From NCBI GenBank assembly GCA_030141585.1, contig JAQIFP010000033.1:1-57087 (forward strand): a DNA stretch of 57,087 bases, read 5' to 3'. The notes under the pieces were generated by a model. It was not told the origin of the DNA and ran no database searches. It saw only the letters and a list, made by a program, of their open reading frames with translations. Positions within the stretch are counted from its first letter, which is position 1. Every line of letters starts with the position of its first letter. Made by a program: the position numbers and the translations under genes. Shown here piece after piece: positions 9,941 to 20,466 of the stretch. This DNA comes from Ophryocystis elektroscirrha. Its lineage: Eukaryota > Apicomplexa > Conoidasida > Neogregarinorida > Ophryocystidae.

Positions 9941-12586
9941 ATGTTTGCAAACTGCGTATCTGAAAGTCCTTCACGCAATGTTGTAAATAACTGGCTTTCA
10001 AATAGTAAAAAGATAGTAAATACAGTTGAAATAAAAACTCACCAAGCGTCGTCATCTCTTTTTTCATTTCGCAACTCTAATTCAAATTCTACAAGTCAAA
10101 ATGTGCTAGCTGCTATAGCGACAAGTAATTATACTGGTTCCAAAAAAGCAGAAGAAAGCTGGAATAAAACCAAAAAATTTCCTATAGCAAATACGAAAGA
10201 AGTATTGGAGAAAAAAATAGCCAAACGTAACATAAGTAATAACGATTTAAATCAGGATTCAATAAATAGTAAAAGTGTAATTGAATTAAAAACTAAGTTT
10301 ATATATTATAACCGTCCTTCATCTTTAACAAAACTCATAAGTAATAATAAAGTCTTTGATAATAAACCTAAAAATATTGTTCTTGAACAATCTAACGTTG
10401 ATACACGCAACAACTCGCTCCACATAGACCAGAAAGACCTTGATAATAATATTTCCAGTGAAGCTAACAATATTACAACTAATAACATACCTGCAAAAAC
10501 GCTCCCCGATACAGCCGATACAGCCGGATTAAGCCATATCGCTAATTACAGTAATTTCACGAATTTTAACAGTAGTAGTCATACAGCCGATACAGTAGGT
10601 GACCCTACGGACAATAGTACAGCAGCACCCTTTGACATCCATTGCTTAACAGAAAATAATATAATATCAAAAGAACAGGATATCATGCTTATCTCACAAC
10701 ACGCAACTGAAAATTCTTTAATGTCAGGTGTGCCCCGTTGGATTGACTGTATGAATAATAATTATAACAAAACTGCTCGACAACAATCTCAAACACAGGC
10801 GCTTAATGCACAAATAAACAATAAGAATCCATCCTCTTCGCCTCGGCGTATGATTCATAACAATAATTTCCATATAAAAAAGAAATTACCATTACCTACA
10901 AATAGCAATAACAATAATAACAATAATGGTAACCGGATAAATAATTTATTACCCAGCAAAAAATCGTCAACGAACAAATTAGATTACTCAGATAAAACGA
11001 CTTATTCAGCTGAATTTGATACAATGTGGAGTGATTTAGTACGAAGGGAACAACAGCCATGTTCATCGTATTTCTTTTTTTCATCTGACAATGAGGTGTC
11101 GCAACTCCAGCAACAACTAGTTCTATCTCCCTCACATCATAATTACCACAGAGGGGCAGTAGGAGTGTCATCTACGTGGAATTCTGATAATGACGTATAT
11201 ACCCGCAATAAGCATATAGAACAAACAAGCAGATTGCCTTTTAATACTTCAAATTCTGTTTTAACAAGCAATAATACGTCTCCACCTTATAATTCCACGA
11301 CAAAGAATAATAACAATAACAGCAATAATATAGGAGTCATCAATAGCACTGCTACAACCGGGATATATAATAACTTTAAACATTGGGATAGTTCAATTAA
11401 CAATAACAATAATAATCGTGGTAATAAATCTTTACAATTATTATTGAATCATCAAACGCCATCAAGTTTATCACCGTCCTCCTCAACTGTTTCAATACCT
11501 TCCAATAAATTATCTATACTAAATCCATCTACAGTATTGCGCTATAAGTCACATAATAACGGCCCACAAATAATGAATGTATGGAGCCATAACTTAGAAG
11601 AAGAATTTGCGAAAATCCGTGATATTGTAGAGCATTTCCAATACGTAGCAATAGACACCGAGTTTCCTGGTATTGTAGTTTTACCAGCAGAACAAACCTC
11701 AGATTATCATTACCAAACTATTAAATTAAACGTTGATAGACTCAAAATTATACAACTAGGTATAACATTTGCAGATGAGCATGGTTGTACACCTCCCGGA
11801 ACATCAACGTGGCAGTTTAATTTTAAGTTTAATATCAATAAAGATATGTATGCAGAAGATTCCATAGATGTGCTTAAAGCAAGTGGCATAGATTTTGATA
11901 CATGCGAGATAGATGGGATAGATATTCATGAATTTGGTGAAATAATAATGTCATCTGGTCTTGTTATGAGTAAAAATGTCAAATGGATATCATTCCATGG
12001 ATCTTATGATTTTGGATATTTATTAAAACTATTAACATGTGAACCTTTACCAGAGTCTGAGTCTCAATTTTTCGATTTATTGCGAGACTTTTTTCCAGCT
12101 TTATATGATATTAAATATTTGTTACAAAATTGCTCCAAATTAAATTCAAGAATATCTCTACAGCGCATAGCAGAACACTTAGATGTAGAAAGAATAGGGC
12201 AACAACACCAAGCTGGGTCCGATAGTTTATTAACATGTCAAACATTTTTCAGATTGATGAATAAATACTTTAATAACTTATTAGATGATTCTATTTACTC
12301 AGGAGTCATATATGGTCTGGGTAAAACTGTTAATAATGACCAACAGCAAAATATACAATATCGCTCATCTACAACTAGTACACGGTATTTATTATATGAA
12401 CAAAAAAAAAATCAATTTCAATCAGCAATATCTACCAATAAGTTTATACAGTATAAATCTACAACTATATTTAATCAACAACAACAACAACAGCAACAAC
12501 AACAGCAACAACAACAACAGCAAAGTAACTGTCAGCAACAATCAACATCTCCAACCATTATGACAAACAAATCTTATTTTACATGA
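9941..12586 (+). CDS. CAF1: CAF1/POP2 (CNOT7-type) poly(A) deadenylase with long extension
   Basis: An 881-codon single-exon gene. The DEDD exonuclease domain of the CCR4-NOT complex lies at about residues 545-775. It starts IMNVWSHNLEEEFAKIRDIV and has DTEFPG (first D about residue 572), the second motif in FHGSYDFGYLLKLL, then ALYDIKYLL, and the final HQAGSDS with the catalytic His/Asp, so the DEDDh active site looks complete. CAF1 proteins are usually about 280 residues. Here some 540 residues of Ser/Asn/Thr-rich, low-complexity sequence precede the domain, with Asn runs near residues 325 and 460 and 490. A Gln run follows it, encoded by CAA/CAG at about 12475-12530. The enzyme shortens mRNA poly(A) tails in cytoplasm; the extension has no recognised domain. 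It ends convergent with the reductase gene. Confidence 0.93.
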   Translation: MFANCVSESPSRNVVNNWLSNSKKIVNTVEIKTHQASSSLFSFRNSNSNSTSQNVLAAIATSNYTGSKKAEESWNKTKKFPIANTKEVLEKKIAKRNISNNDLNQDSINSKSVIELKTKFIYYNRPSSLTKLISNNKVFDNKPKNIVLEQSNVDTRNNSLHIDQKDLDNNISSEANNITTNNIPAKTLPDTADTAGLSHIANYSNFTNFNSSSHTADTVGDPTDNSTAAPFDIHCLTENNIISKEQDIMLISQHATENSLMSGVPRWIDCMNNNYNKTARQQSQTQALNAQINNKNPSSSPRRMIHNNNFHIKKKLPLPTNSNNNNNNNGNRINNLLPSKKSSTNKLDYSDKTTYSAEFDTMWSDLVRREQQPCSSYFFFSSDNEVSQLQQQLVLSPSHHNYHRGAVGVSSTWNSDNDVYTRNKHIEQTSRLPFNTSNSVLTSNNTSPPYNSTTKNNNNNSNNIGVINSTATTGIYNNFKHWDSSINNNNNNRGNKSLQLLLNHQTPSSLSPSSSTVSIPSNKLSILNPSTVLRYKSHNNGPQIMNVWSHNLEEEFAKIRDIVEHFQYVAIDTEFPGIVVLPAEQTSDYHYQTIKLNVDRLKIIQLGITFADEHGCTPPGTSTWQFNFKFNINKDMYAEDSIDVLKASGIDFDTCEIDGIDIHEFGEIIMSSGLVMSKNVKWISFHGSYDFGYLLKLLTCEPLPESESQFFDLLRDFFPALYDIKYLLQNCSKLNSRISLQRIAEHLDVERIGQQHQAGSDSLLTCQTFFRLMNKYFNNLLDDSIYSGVIYGLGKTVNNDQQQNIQYRSSTTSTRYLLYEQKKNQFQSAISTNKFIQYKSTTIFNQQQQQQQQQQQQQQQQSNCQQQSTSPTIMTNKSYFT

Positions 12587-12907
12587 ACAATTCGGTTTTT
12601 TTTTTTTCAATCAGTTATCGCTATATATTGAGTCTACATCCTTTTTTTTTCAAGAATAAATATCCCTGAAAGGCGTGTTATGTGTTGCTTACCCCTTTAC
12701 TCATTCTTTTTATGTGCAAGTTCATACGTAAATTGAATACTTCCTTTTTCTATAAAATATATTTTTCATCTTTTTATAACCGTCTTTAAAGAAGGTTTTC
12801 TCTAACGCTGCTCAATTTAAGTTTTTTGAACGTTTTTAGTTTAGAGTGTATATGCAGACTGTTAATTTTTAGTCTTAATTTTAATAAAAAGAAAAGTGCA
12901 TGTATAA
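12587..12907. other. Convergent 3' intergenic region
   Basis: 321 bp between the stops of CAF1 (+) and the reductase (-). T-runs at about 12597-12608 and 12641-12650; presumably both 3' UTRs. No gene seen. Confidence 0.5.
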
Positions 12908-15259
12908 CTACCAGACATCAACACAGTATTTATTTGTATTTTTACACTCTTCCCATGCAGATTTAGTAGATTCGTTGTGAGACTCATAGAGTTTAGTAAA
13001 GTTTGCATTGACTTGTTTACCCATTTTTTTAGAACCACACACAAAATAATAAATATTTTGTGTATTTTCCATAAGCGTACATAATAATTCTGTTTTTTCC
13101 ATTAGTACATCTTGTACATATGCACCAAAGACTTTGTCCTCTAAATGAGATAAACTAGAGAAGAACTCTTGGCATTTTTTTTCGTCGCTAAAGTCAACAG
13201 TATTTGTGGTATTTTCGTTATTGTTGATACAGAAGTTAACTGACTTTTGTAATGCTGTATTGAATTCAGAAGTCAAAGATAAAGGATATCTAGAAAAAGC
13301 AGGCCAAAAGTGGGTAATAATAGGGACTGGTCTTTCTTTAGTGGGATACATCCAGCTGAGTATTTTTTCTCTACATATAAAATCTTTGTTAGGGTGTCTG
13401 CACCCAAAGCACAGAATAACGGACTCAGGTAAATCCAAATCTGAGCGATTTGTATATCCAGGGTTTTTCTTATATTTATTTATACATTTAGCTTCTAATT
13501 CCAGTAGGTATCCAAATATGGGTCCCAGACCTGTACCATTGCAAATACATATTATGGTTCCTGGAGTTGTATCTAGAGGAAATTTCAAAGCTGATTCAGA
13601 TAGTTGTACCAGTGCATGGCATGCACGATTCAAAGGAGTTTTTAAGGAGCATAAATAATTAGAAGCAAATCCTTTAAAAGTTAAATGATTTTTACTACTG
13701 GATTTTAAGAAATTAGTAAAATAATCCATTCCCTTTTCCCATGCATGTCTTAGTGTTTTAGCTGAATAGCAATAAACAGGTTCTTGCCATTCTCGTACTA
13801 TTATTTCAATTTTACGAGGACTTGTTAAAGATGAAGAGCTTATGGAATATGCCCTTGGCACTGGTGGAGGCAGATACATCAATGCTGTAATAAAATTTTG
13901 AATATTATCGGATATACAATGGTTGCTGTGTAAAAATATCTCTAAACAATCGCATAAGGATAAATGCTGTTTTCTTAGAGTTTTTATTAAGGCGGAGTTA
14001 CTGATAAAAGTTTGTAAGTCTTTTCTTTGCTTTTTATCGTTAATAAAATAGCTAAATAACCTTAAAGTATGTCTTCGTATAGGGCCTGATAAATGGCATC
14101 CGTATGTCAGTATTGTTCGTATAGTTTGTCCAACGAACCATGAATTTAAATTATCTCTTAAATTTTCTGGTATATTGTCAATTGTTATATAATCGTCCAT
14201 ATTTACATTTAATTGAAAATTATTTGTGAAAATACGGAATACTCTATTTATATTTTCTACACTATTTGGTATATATACTGATAAGATCATTCCCGTTTGA
14301 TATGTTAAATTTACAGGCCGTGTCCAAAAATTAAGTTGATCTATACATGTTAAATCTTTTGTTTGTGCAGAACCGGTTCCTAGTTTTAATGGCATTTGTC
14401 GAGCTGTTTGTAAATTAAATTGTAGAAGTTTTGTAGACTCCTTGTATATATCAATAGTTTGACATAGCTCAATAGATTCATCAATTTCCACTAAATAGCT
14501 TCTTTGTAGCCATTTAGCTTTTTTTGCAAGATTAATATGTACATTTTCTAGGGAAGAAGTAATAATTAGGTTTTTTGCTATAAAAAACTCATTAGTGTCG
14601 TAGTAATTTAAATTTATTTTTTCCTGACTGATATTATCTTCAAGTTTTTTCTGTATGGCTGGCAATATAATCGTTTGCAACCAATTTTCGAATTGAATTT
14701 CATTATCTTTACTATCATCTAATTCATAATAAGGGCACACTGAATTTCCTTGAAGTTTATTAATAAATCGGTAAAAGGTTCTACCTGCGCGGTTAAAATA
14801 AGTATAATTTGAACTGCCTAACCCCAATACACAGTAATGGAAGGTATTTAACGGAGACTTTCTATTTTTTACATAATTATAAATGTGCTCAAAACTTTTT
14901 GTTGGGCTACCCTCCCCGTAAGTTGCAACTAAAAATACAGTTAATACTGTATCATCGACATCTTTATCAAAAAAACAATTTAAATCTCTAACGTCAGAAG
15001 GATCTATTACGTAGCATTTTTTAGTACTTTTAGATAAATATTTTATTTGAATTTCATTGCGAAGCTGGTAAGCAAAATCTTCGGATGTTCCAGATTGTGA
15101 ACCATAAATTATTCTTATAACTTTAAAACGTATATTATCATTTTCTTTATTTTTAAGTTTTTCAAGTAAAGGATATATTAATTTATCGCGATATATATAC
15201 AGAACTGCAAGTGCTACGCCGGCACCTACTAAAATAGTTTTTTGATTTTTTTTTTTCAT
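12908..15259 (-). CDS. NADPH-cytochrome P450 reductase-like diflavin oxidoreductase
   Basis: 783 codons without introns. Order: an N-terminal membrane anchor (TILVGAGVALAVLYIY), an FMN flavodoxin domain (YGSQSGTSEDFA, then VATYGEGSPTKS and LGLGSSNYTYFN), a linker/FAD domain with PRAYSISSSS and GFASNYL, and an NADPH domain with NGTGLGPIFGYL and YYFVCGSKKMG. It ends in the Trp that stacks on FAD in this family. The anchor and C-terminal Trp fit ER cytochrome P450 reductase, which passes electrons from NADPH to P450s or other haem proteins, better than soluble TAH18/NDOR1. It is about 100 residues longer than typical (about 680), mainly in the linker. It diverges from the THO1-like gene. Confidence 0.9.
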   Translation of the reverse strand: MKKKNQKTILVGAGVALAVLYIYRDKLIYPLLEKLKNKENDNIRFKVIRIIYGSQSGTSEDFAYQLRNEIQIKYLSKSTKKCYVIDPSDVRDLNCFFDKDVDDTVLTVFLVATYGEGSPTKSFEHIYNYVKNRKSPLNTFHYCVLGLGSSNYTYFNRAGRTFYRFINKLQGNSVCPYYELDDSKDNEIQFENWLQTIILPAIQKKLEDNISQEKINLNYYDTNEFFIAKNLIITSSLENVHINLAKKAKWLQRSYLVEIDESIELCQTIDIYKESTKLLQFNLQTARQMPLKLGTGSAQTKDLTCIDQLNFWTRPVNLTYQTGMILSVYIPNSVENINRVFRIFTNNFQLNVNMDDYITIDNIPENLRDNLNSWFVGQTIRTILTYGCHLSGPIRRHTLRLFSYFINDKKQRKDLQTFISNSALIKTLRKQHLSLCDCLEIFLHSNHCISDNIQNFITALMYLPPPVPRAYSISSSSLTSPRKIEIIVREWQEPVYCYSAKTLRHAWEKGMDYFTNFLKSSSKNHLTFKGFASNYLCSLKTPLNRACHALVQLSESALKFPLDTTPGTIICICNGTGLGPIFGYLLELEAKCINKYKKNPGYTNRSDLDLPESVILCFGCRHPNKDFICREKILSWMYPTKERPVPIITHFWPAFSRYPLSLTSEFNTALQKSVNFCINNNENTTNTVDFSDEKKCQEFFSSLSHLEDKVFGAYVQDVLMEKTELLCTLMENTQNIYYFVCGSKKMGKQVNANFTKLYESHNESTKSAWEECKNTNKYCVDVW

Positions 15260-15639
15260 TCATTTATAATGAAGAAAAATCCAGATATTAGTGACTAAAT
15301 TTAATTACGTATGTATTGTGCAAAAAGTTTTTGTATAGTTAGACATTAGGGGGTTCGTGTAAACATCTTGTTCTAACATATATTTCAAAGAAAAATACCT
15401 GAATTAAATATATTTAGTATTTTTTATAAATGAAGTAATATAAATTAACACACTTACATTTTTTTTCTCGATTTTTATTTTATATTTTGACGTTTCTTGT
15501 ATTAATTTATATATTTAGTACAATTTTAAATATAGTTTTATTAAATACACAAAATATATTATTTTATTTAAGCACAATATACTGTTTCCTGTAGTATAAT
15601 TCCTTAATTATACATAATACTGAAATTTATGCTAATTTA
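15260..15639. other. Divergent promoter region
   Basis: 380 bp between the reductase (-) and the THO1-like gene (+). AT-rich, with no further open frame; presumably carries two promoters. No motif identified. Confidence 0.5.
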
Positions 15640-16227
15640 ATGCAAAAAAGTAAAAATCCGAAAATAAATGGAAAAAAACCATTTTCAAAAAAACCAAAGA
15701 AGGTTCATCTCAATTATTGCTGGTTATTTTCTTAGAATAGAAAGAAATTTAATAACAAAAATTCTGTAAATCAATTTAAAAGACCTAAAAATAAATCCAA
15801 AATAGCAGAGTCGCAAGATGTTGCAAATATGTCAAATACGTGAGAATAAGTTCAAGTAATTATCGACTTTTACAGAGTCTCAATTATTGATCCGGTTGAA
15901 TCCAATAAGCGAGCTATGCGGGAACAGCGTTTTAGTGGAAAAGATAATGAAGCGAAAATACTTGCTCGTAAAGCCCGCTTTGGAATGAGTGATGCTATCT
16001 TACCTATTGAAATCACTCAAGAAGAACGTGAAAAAAGAAAAAAAAGAGCTTTGCGGTTTGAAACTACAAATTCCGAAATGGAGGTAAAAAAAAAAAAAAA
16101 AAGAAAAAACAATTTAGGATGAGAAAAAAAAAGAACGTCAGCAGAGGTTTGGCACTGATGATTATATAACAAATCAATCTTGGGATGCACGTGTTGCAGC
16201 TCGTAATTTGCGATTTGGAAAAGTTTA
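15640..16227 (+). CDS. THO1/SARNP-like RNA-binding protein
   Basis: Four exons: ATG 15640 with a Lys-rich start, a 33-nt intron, about 15736-15839, a 36-nt intron, then 15876-16083, a 35-nt intron rich in A, and the end at TAA 16225-16227. The second half repeats a short basic motif ending in RFG or RF: REQRFSGKD, ARKARFGMSD, KKRALRFETT, RQQRFGTDD and ARNLRFGKV. This is the pattern of the C-terminal RNA-binding region of yeast Tho1 and animal SARNP/CIP29, which act in mRNA packaging and export with the DEAD-box protein Sub2/UAP56. The N-terminal SAP domain of those proteins is not evident. About 160 residues. The nucleoredoxin-like gene follows only 61 bp downstream on the same strand. Confidence 0.75.
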
Positions 16228-16288
16228 AAACCTTTTTTTTTTTAAAACAATATATGCATATAATGCATGTATGCATATAGTCCCATCA

Positions 16289-16977
16289 ATGAATATAGCA
16301 TTAGATGAGTTATTGTGCTGCCCCAAGTTAATAACACATAATTTAGAATTATTTCCGACGAAGGAGTTTGTCGGTAAATTGAACCAGTATGAGTTTTTGG
16401 GAATATATATAGGAGCTAAATGGTACACAAAGAATGTATAGATATAGACAGGAACGTATTATGCGATAGGTTTGATAATGATATTAACGAATTTTGTGAA
16501 AACCTTAAGAAAAAGAGTAATTTCACACTGAATAATTACTTTCCTTTGATTTATGTATCTTGTGATAAAAACAAAACGGAATTTGAGGAAGTATTACGTT
16601 CTTTACCAAAACATACAATTGCTATTCCATTTGAGGGTATATTCTGTATTTAAGTATACATGTAGAATTATATACACGAAGAAATTTTATAGTCAAGATA
16701 GGTTTAACTAGACTTCCAATATTCATAACCTGTAATGCTAAAACCAGTACTATATATACACTCGTAATTACTGCGCATATATTTAAGCACTTAGTCGGGT
16801 TATTATGCATTGTTACAAGACAGAGATGGAAAACTATTTCCTTGGAATGGTTTCCAATTACCGTGGTATAAAGAACTTGTCAATGCTATGTTACTTAAGA
16901 GATTATTATTAATGATAGTTGCGGCAGTATTTGTCTTTTTTAAATACTACTATAAACCTTCACAATTACATGAATAA
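16289..16977 (+). CDS. Membrane-anchored nucleoredoxin-like thioredoxin-fold protein
   Basis: Exons 16289-16422, 16452-16636, 16693-16746 and 16820-16977. The first intron is only 29 nt. The fold is clear: YEFLGIYIGAKW, then FPLIYVSCDKNKTEFEEVL, a cis-Pro segment GLTRLPIFITCNAKT, and DGKLFPWNGF. These match nucleoredoxin/tryparedoxin (F-GLYFSA-WCPPC, V-VSSD-D---F, G-P-L-V-D, DG--FPW). With the 29-nt intron removed the active site reads W-N-V-L-C instead of W-C-x-x-C, so the nucleophilic first Cys is missing while the second remains. The C-terminus has one hydrophobic segment (LLLMIVAAVFVFF) followed by a short Tyr/Lys tail, suggesting a tail anchor. If the intron call is wrong, the active site could change. 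Confidence 0.75.
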
Positions 16978-17038
16978 CATTATTTTTCTATAATTATATA
17001 AATTGTCAGCTGCGTTCTATAGTCGAATAGGTCAGACA

Positions 17039-17326
17039 ATGGAGAATGAGACCATTTTCCCTATCTCTTCAACCGAAAACATAAAATTCACTGAATCATC
17101 TAAAACGTCGTCAATAAAAAAAGATTCAAATCAAAATTTATACCAGTAAGTTTAAAATCTGCTTGAAATCTTAATATTAGCTTATTATAATTTATACTTA
17201 CTTTTTTTTAATTATAGAGATTATTTGAAAGCTCAAAGTGAACATATCAAATTGTTGAAAGAATTTGAAGAACAAATGAGTTTTCAACATACAATTATCC
17301 AGTATATTCAAAAACTTCTTGCATAA
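17039..17326 (+). CDS. Small coiled-coil orphan, about 71 aa
   Basis: Two exons: ATG 17039 to a gtaagt donor near 17147, then from about 17219 to TAA 17326, joined in frame through Gln. The N-terminus is Ser/Thr/Glu-rich and the C-terminus forms a short amphipathic helix (KLLKEFEEQMSFQ). It starts 61 bp after the nucleoredoxin-like stop and ends 48 bp from the convergent phospholipase B-like gene. Size and helix suggest a small subunit of some complex, but I recognise no family. Confidence 0.55.
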
Positions 17327-17374
17327 ATTGAAAAACAGGTCTAATAATTTCTTTTTTTTCATTTTATTTTAAAT

Positions 17375-20243
17375 TCAATTAAATTTTAATAAATCACTCT
17401 TCTTTGGAAATACAATCGTTCTGTGTGGCGTTAAACCGTATTGATCAGACAATTGCCATTCAAAGTTCCATAGCTTTGGATGTCCAAAGTGCGGTAAATT
17501 TTCTGGATTTGATTCTTTTGTCTAAATCTATATAAAGTAATATATATAATACCCATTCAAAATATTTTTTATTTATGCTGGAAGGACCTGACTTGACCCA
17601 GAATTTGAGATTTTCTATTAATGTTGTATCTACAACCTAAATCAGGCAATTTATAATCAAATAAATTTTGAAGAAGTGCACATATATATATATGTATATA
17701 TGTTGGAAACCAGTTTTCAATAATTACCTTAGAGTCGATGCCTCCTTTAAGCTCTTTACTAAGTGAGATATCAAATCGAGGTGATATGGAAAAGTCTTGC
17801 ATGGTAGAATCTGATACGGTAAATTGCATAAAATGCTTCATTGTCTCAATTGTATTGACTGGATTGTACAGAGTAGCAAATGTCACGTTTCTTGCATTTC
17901 CCTGTTGGTTTTTTTAACAAATAAATTTGTTACTTACAAACCATGGAGACTCTTCAGGTGTTTGCGGCATATTTGCATTTAACCCTGCTATGATTGTTGT
18001 AAAATATGCTTTATTTTCAGATCCCCAATATAAATCCTGGGTTAATTTTGCTGACATGTCTTTTGCCATAGTAAGACCTTATAATTATGTACTCAATAAT
18101 CGGTACAAACCTGGAATATTTTCTAGAACGTAAAAAAAAGAAGTTGAATTACAGCAATTTTTATAATCAACAACCATCCATTGTGCCGAGCTCAAATCAT
18201 AAAAACTTGTCTCTAAAAACGTTTATAATAGCTCGTACTATAACTAAATTTATAAAAAACATTTAAATACATAATTATATAATCATATAAGACAATGGTT
18301 AAGTACGTTTCATATATTATTATTAATTTCAAAATATATTGATAATATAATAAACATATATTTAATATATTATATTAAATTTAAAACTTACTATGGTCTT
18401 GCATTAGCTGAACCCATTCCTTTGCATTTTTTGCTATATAACTAGCTCTCAATACGTTAAAAACATCTGGAAAATAAGAACCTTCTAAAGAAAACCATTT
18501 TTATAAATATTTTAACCTGTAAACTTTTTTTTGTTCTTCAAATACCACTTGCGATTAAGAGAATTTTTAATACTGTTCAGTGTTGTTTCCATAATTGCCA
18601 AGTTATTTGAAGTAAGAATAAAATCATCATTTGATGTGATTGATCCCGGATACGAAGATAGAGCAAGTTTAGCAGCAGTGGCGTTTTTATACGGTATATT
18701 ATAATATTTGATTATTCTGACCATTTCACTGTATGTTGCCCATGTCGTATGGCCCGTGTATATATTGTCATCAGTTAATCTTATAAAACCAGAGCAACGG
18801 CTAAGCAATTAGTAAATAAGGTTAATAGTTACATTATTATTGCAAAATTATAATGAAATGACTATCATGGTAATAAGATTGTTTTATTTATATTTAATCA
18901 AATTTTGAATTTATTTCTAATGGACAAGAAATTAAATTATAATTGAGATAAATTAAATTAATTATTATAGAAATATTGATTATATTAAATTGTAGACTTT
19001 ATAAATAAAAGTGTGCAAAATTTACTTGTTGTTATTAAGGTTTTATATTTAACCTTAAGCTTATATAATCAATCTAATTTTACATAATTTATAAATTGCC
19101 CAGCTGTTCGGAAGAATAACAATATAACAGACTTTTATTTATTATTATTTAGTTTGAATTTTTACACATGAAAGTATTGAAATATAGTACAAATTTAATT
19201 TATATCGCTTTATGCAAATAGTTGCCTACAGTTATTTGAATAATTGTAAGGAATATATATATTTATATATATATTTAATATTTGCATTTTTTGTATTAAT
19301 TATTATACAACTATACAATTATTTATAATAGAACTTTTTTTGCGTACGAATGAATTGTTTTGAGTGGTTCTAAACATTCTGTTCGATTTGCTTCTTTCTG
19401 ACTACATTGAAACATATTTCTTATTTCTTCAATATCTCCATTACTGGAAAGCAATAATATATCGACAGGTTCTAAATCCACTAAATCTGCTTGATCTTTA
19501 AATTGAATTTTTGCTTGTTTATACCCGTCAACAATTCCGTAAATCTATGAAGATGTTACTAGTTATCTAATTTCTAACTTGTATAGTAAACAAGTGCATC
19601 CATTCTAGAAACGAAGGATCCAGTTTTTTTATTTTCTTGCTATTTATGTAACTCTCGGTAATCCAATTAACAGTACTGTTTAATTGTGTATATGCAAGTC
19701 TTTTCCATTTACTGGAATCGTCATTAGCAAAATATATTCCCTCTATATTTTTGTAGAAATCATTGATGCGTTTATGAGTTACAAATCCTTCAAGAAAGCC
19801 ACTAGTATATGCTTTTTCTACATCCGTTATCTCATTGGTTATATCTATATTTAAGTGAGCCCAACCTGGAACAAATAAAAACATTTTACATTTATATGAT
19901 AGAAAAATTCGTGATGTCTGCTTAAAAACATTAATAAATGGGTTAAATATAAATTTCTTATTAATTGAATTATATTAGCCATGCCTGTTTTATTAATGAG
20001 GTCACTCCATGTTACTTTCCCGGCGTAGAATTCGGTATCATTCAAAAACAATTTTTCTTTTGGTGTAAGAAAAAAACACATGGGACATTCAACGGAATTC
20101 ACGATATAACTATATATTTTAGACGTATTACTTTGAATATGATCTGTGAAAATTTCTCCAAATATTGTTTCTTGAATAATTGAAAGGTTTTCAGCGGGGT
20201 TTAAAACGAAAAAACATATGAGAAAAAGATGCCTATAAAACAT
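17375..20243 (-). CDS. Phospholipase B-like (PLBD/laminin-ancestor type) lysosomal hydrolase
   Basis: A multi-exon minus gene starting at ATG 20243 with a signal peptide (FYRHLFLICFFVL). Exons: about 20243-19960, 19870-19570, 19552-19335, 18800-18525, 18490-18397, 18215-18100, 18065-17937, 17905-17730, 17640-17550 and 17525-17375. Family hallmarks: VPGWAHLNI...AYTSGFLEG, GIVDGY, then RCSGFIRLTDDNIYTGHTTW. The Cys (codon about 18796-18794) is the expected N-terminal nucleophile exposed by self-cleavage. Next come SSYPGSITSNDDF, QWMVVDY, KGGIDSK and FGHPKLWNF. PLBD proteins are Ntn-hydrolase-fold amidase/lipases of lysosomes or the secreted space. All key regions are present, so it looks intact. 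One intron is 35 nt; that before the Cys exon is about 530 nt. Confidence 0.9.
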
Positions 20244-20466
20244 TGTTCAATTTCAAGGTAGAAGATCAAAATTAACACGGTTTGGTTACAAAATTCAATA
20301 AATTTAATTTTTTTTTGTATAATTTTGTTTGTAAAACGGCAGTTTGTTAGTTTTATGATGGAGCTAATTATTTAAACTATAAAATAAGTGTAGAATAAAG
20401 TCAAACTCAGGGGTTCCCATTATAACATTTCAAAATAAAAATATACTGAATAAAATTATACATGAT

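Noticed and set aside
13206..13658. 150-codon plus-strand frame
   Set aside because: Shadow of the reductase coding sequence on the opposite strand.
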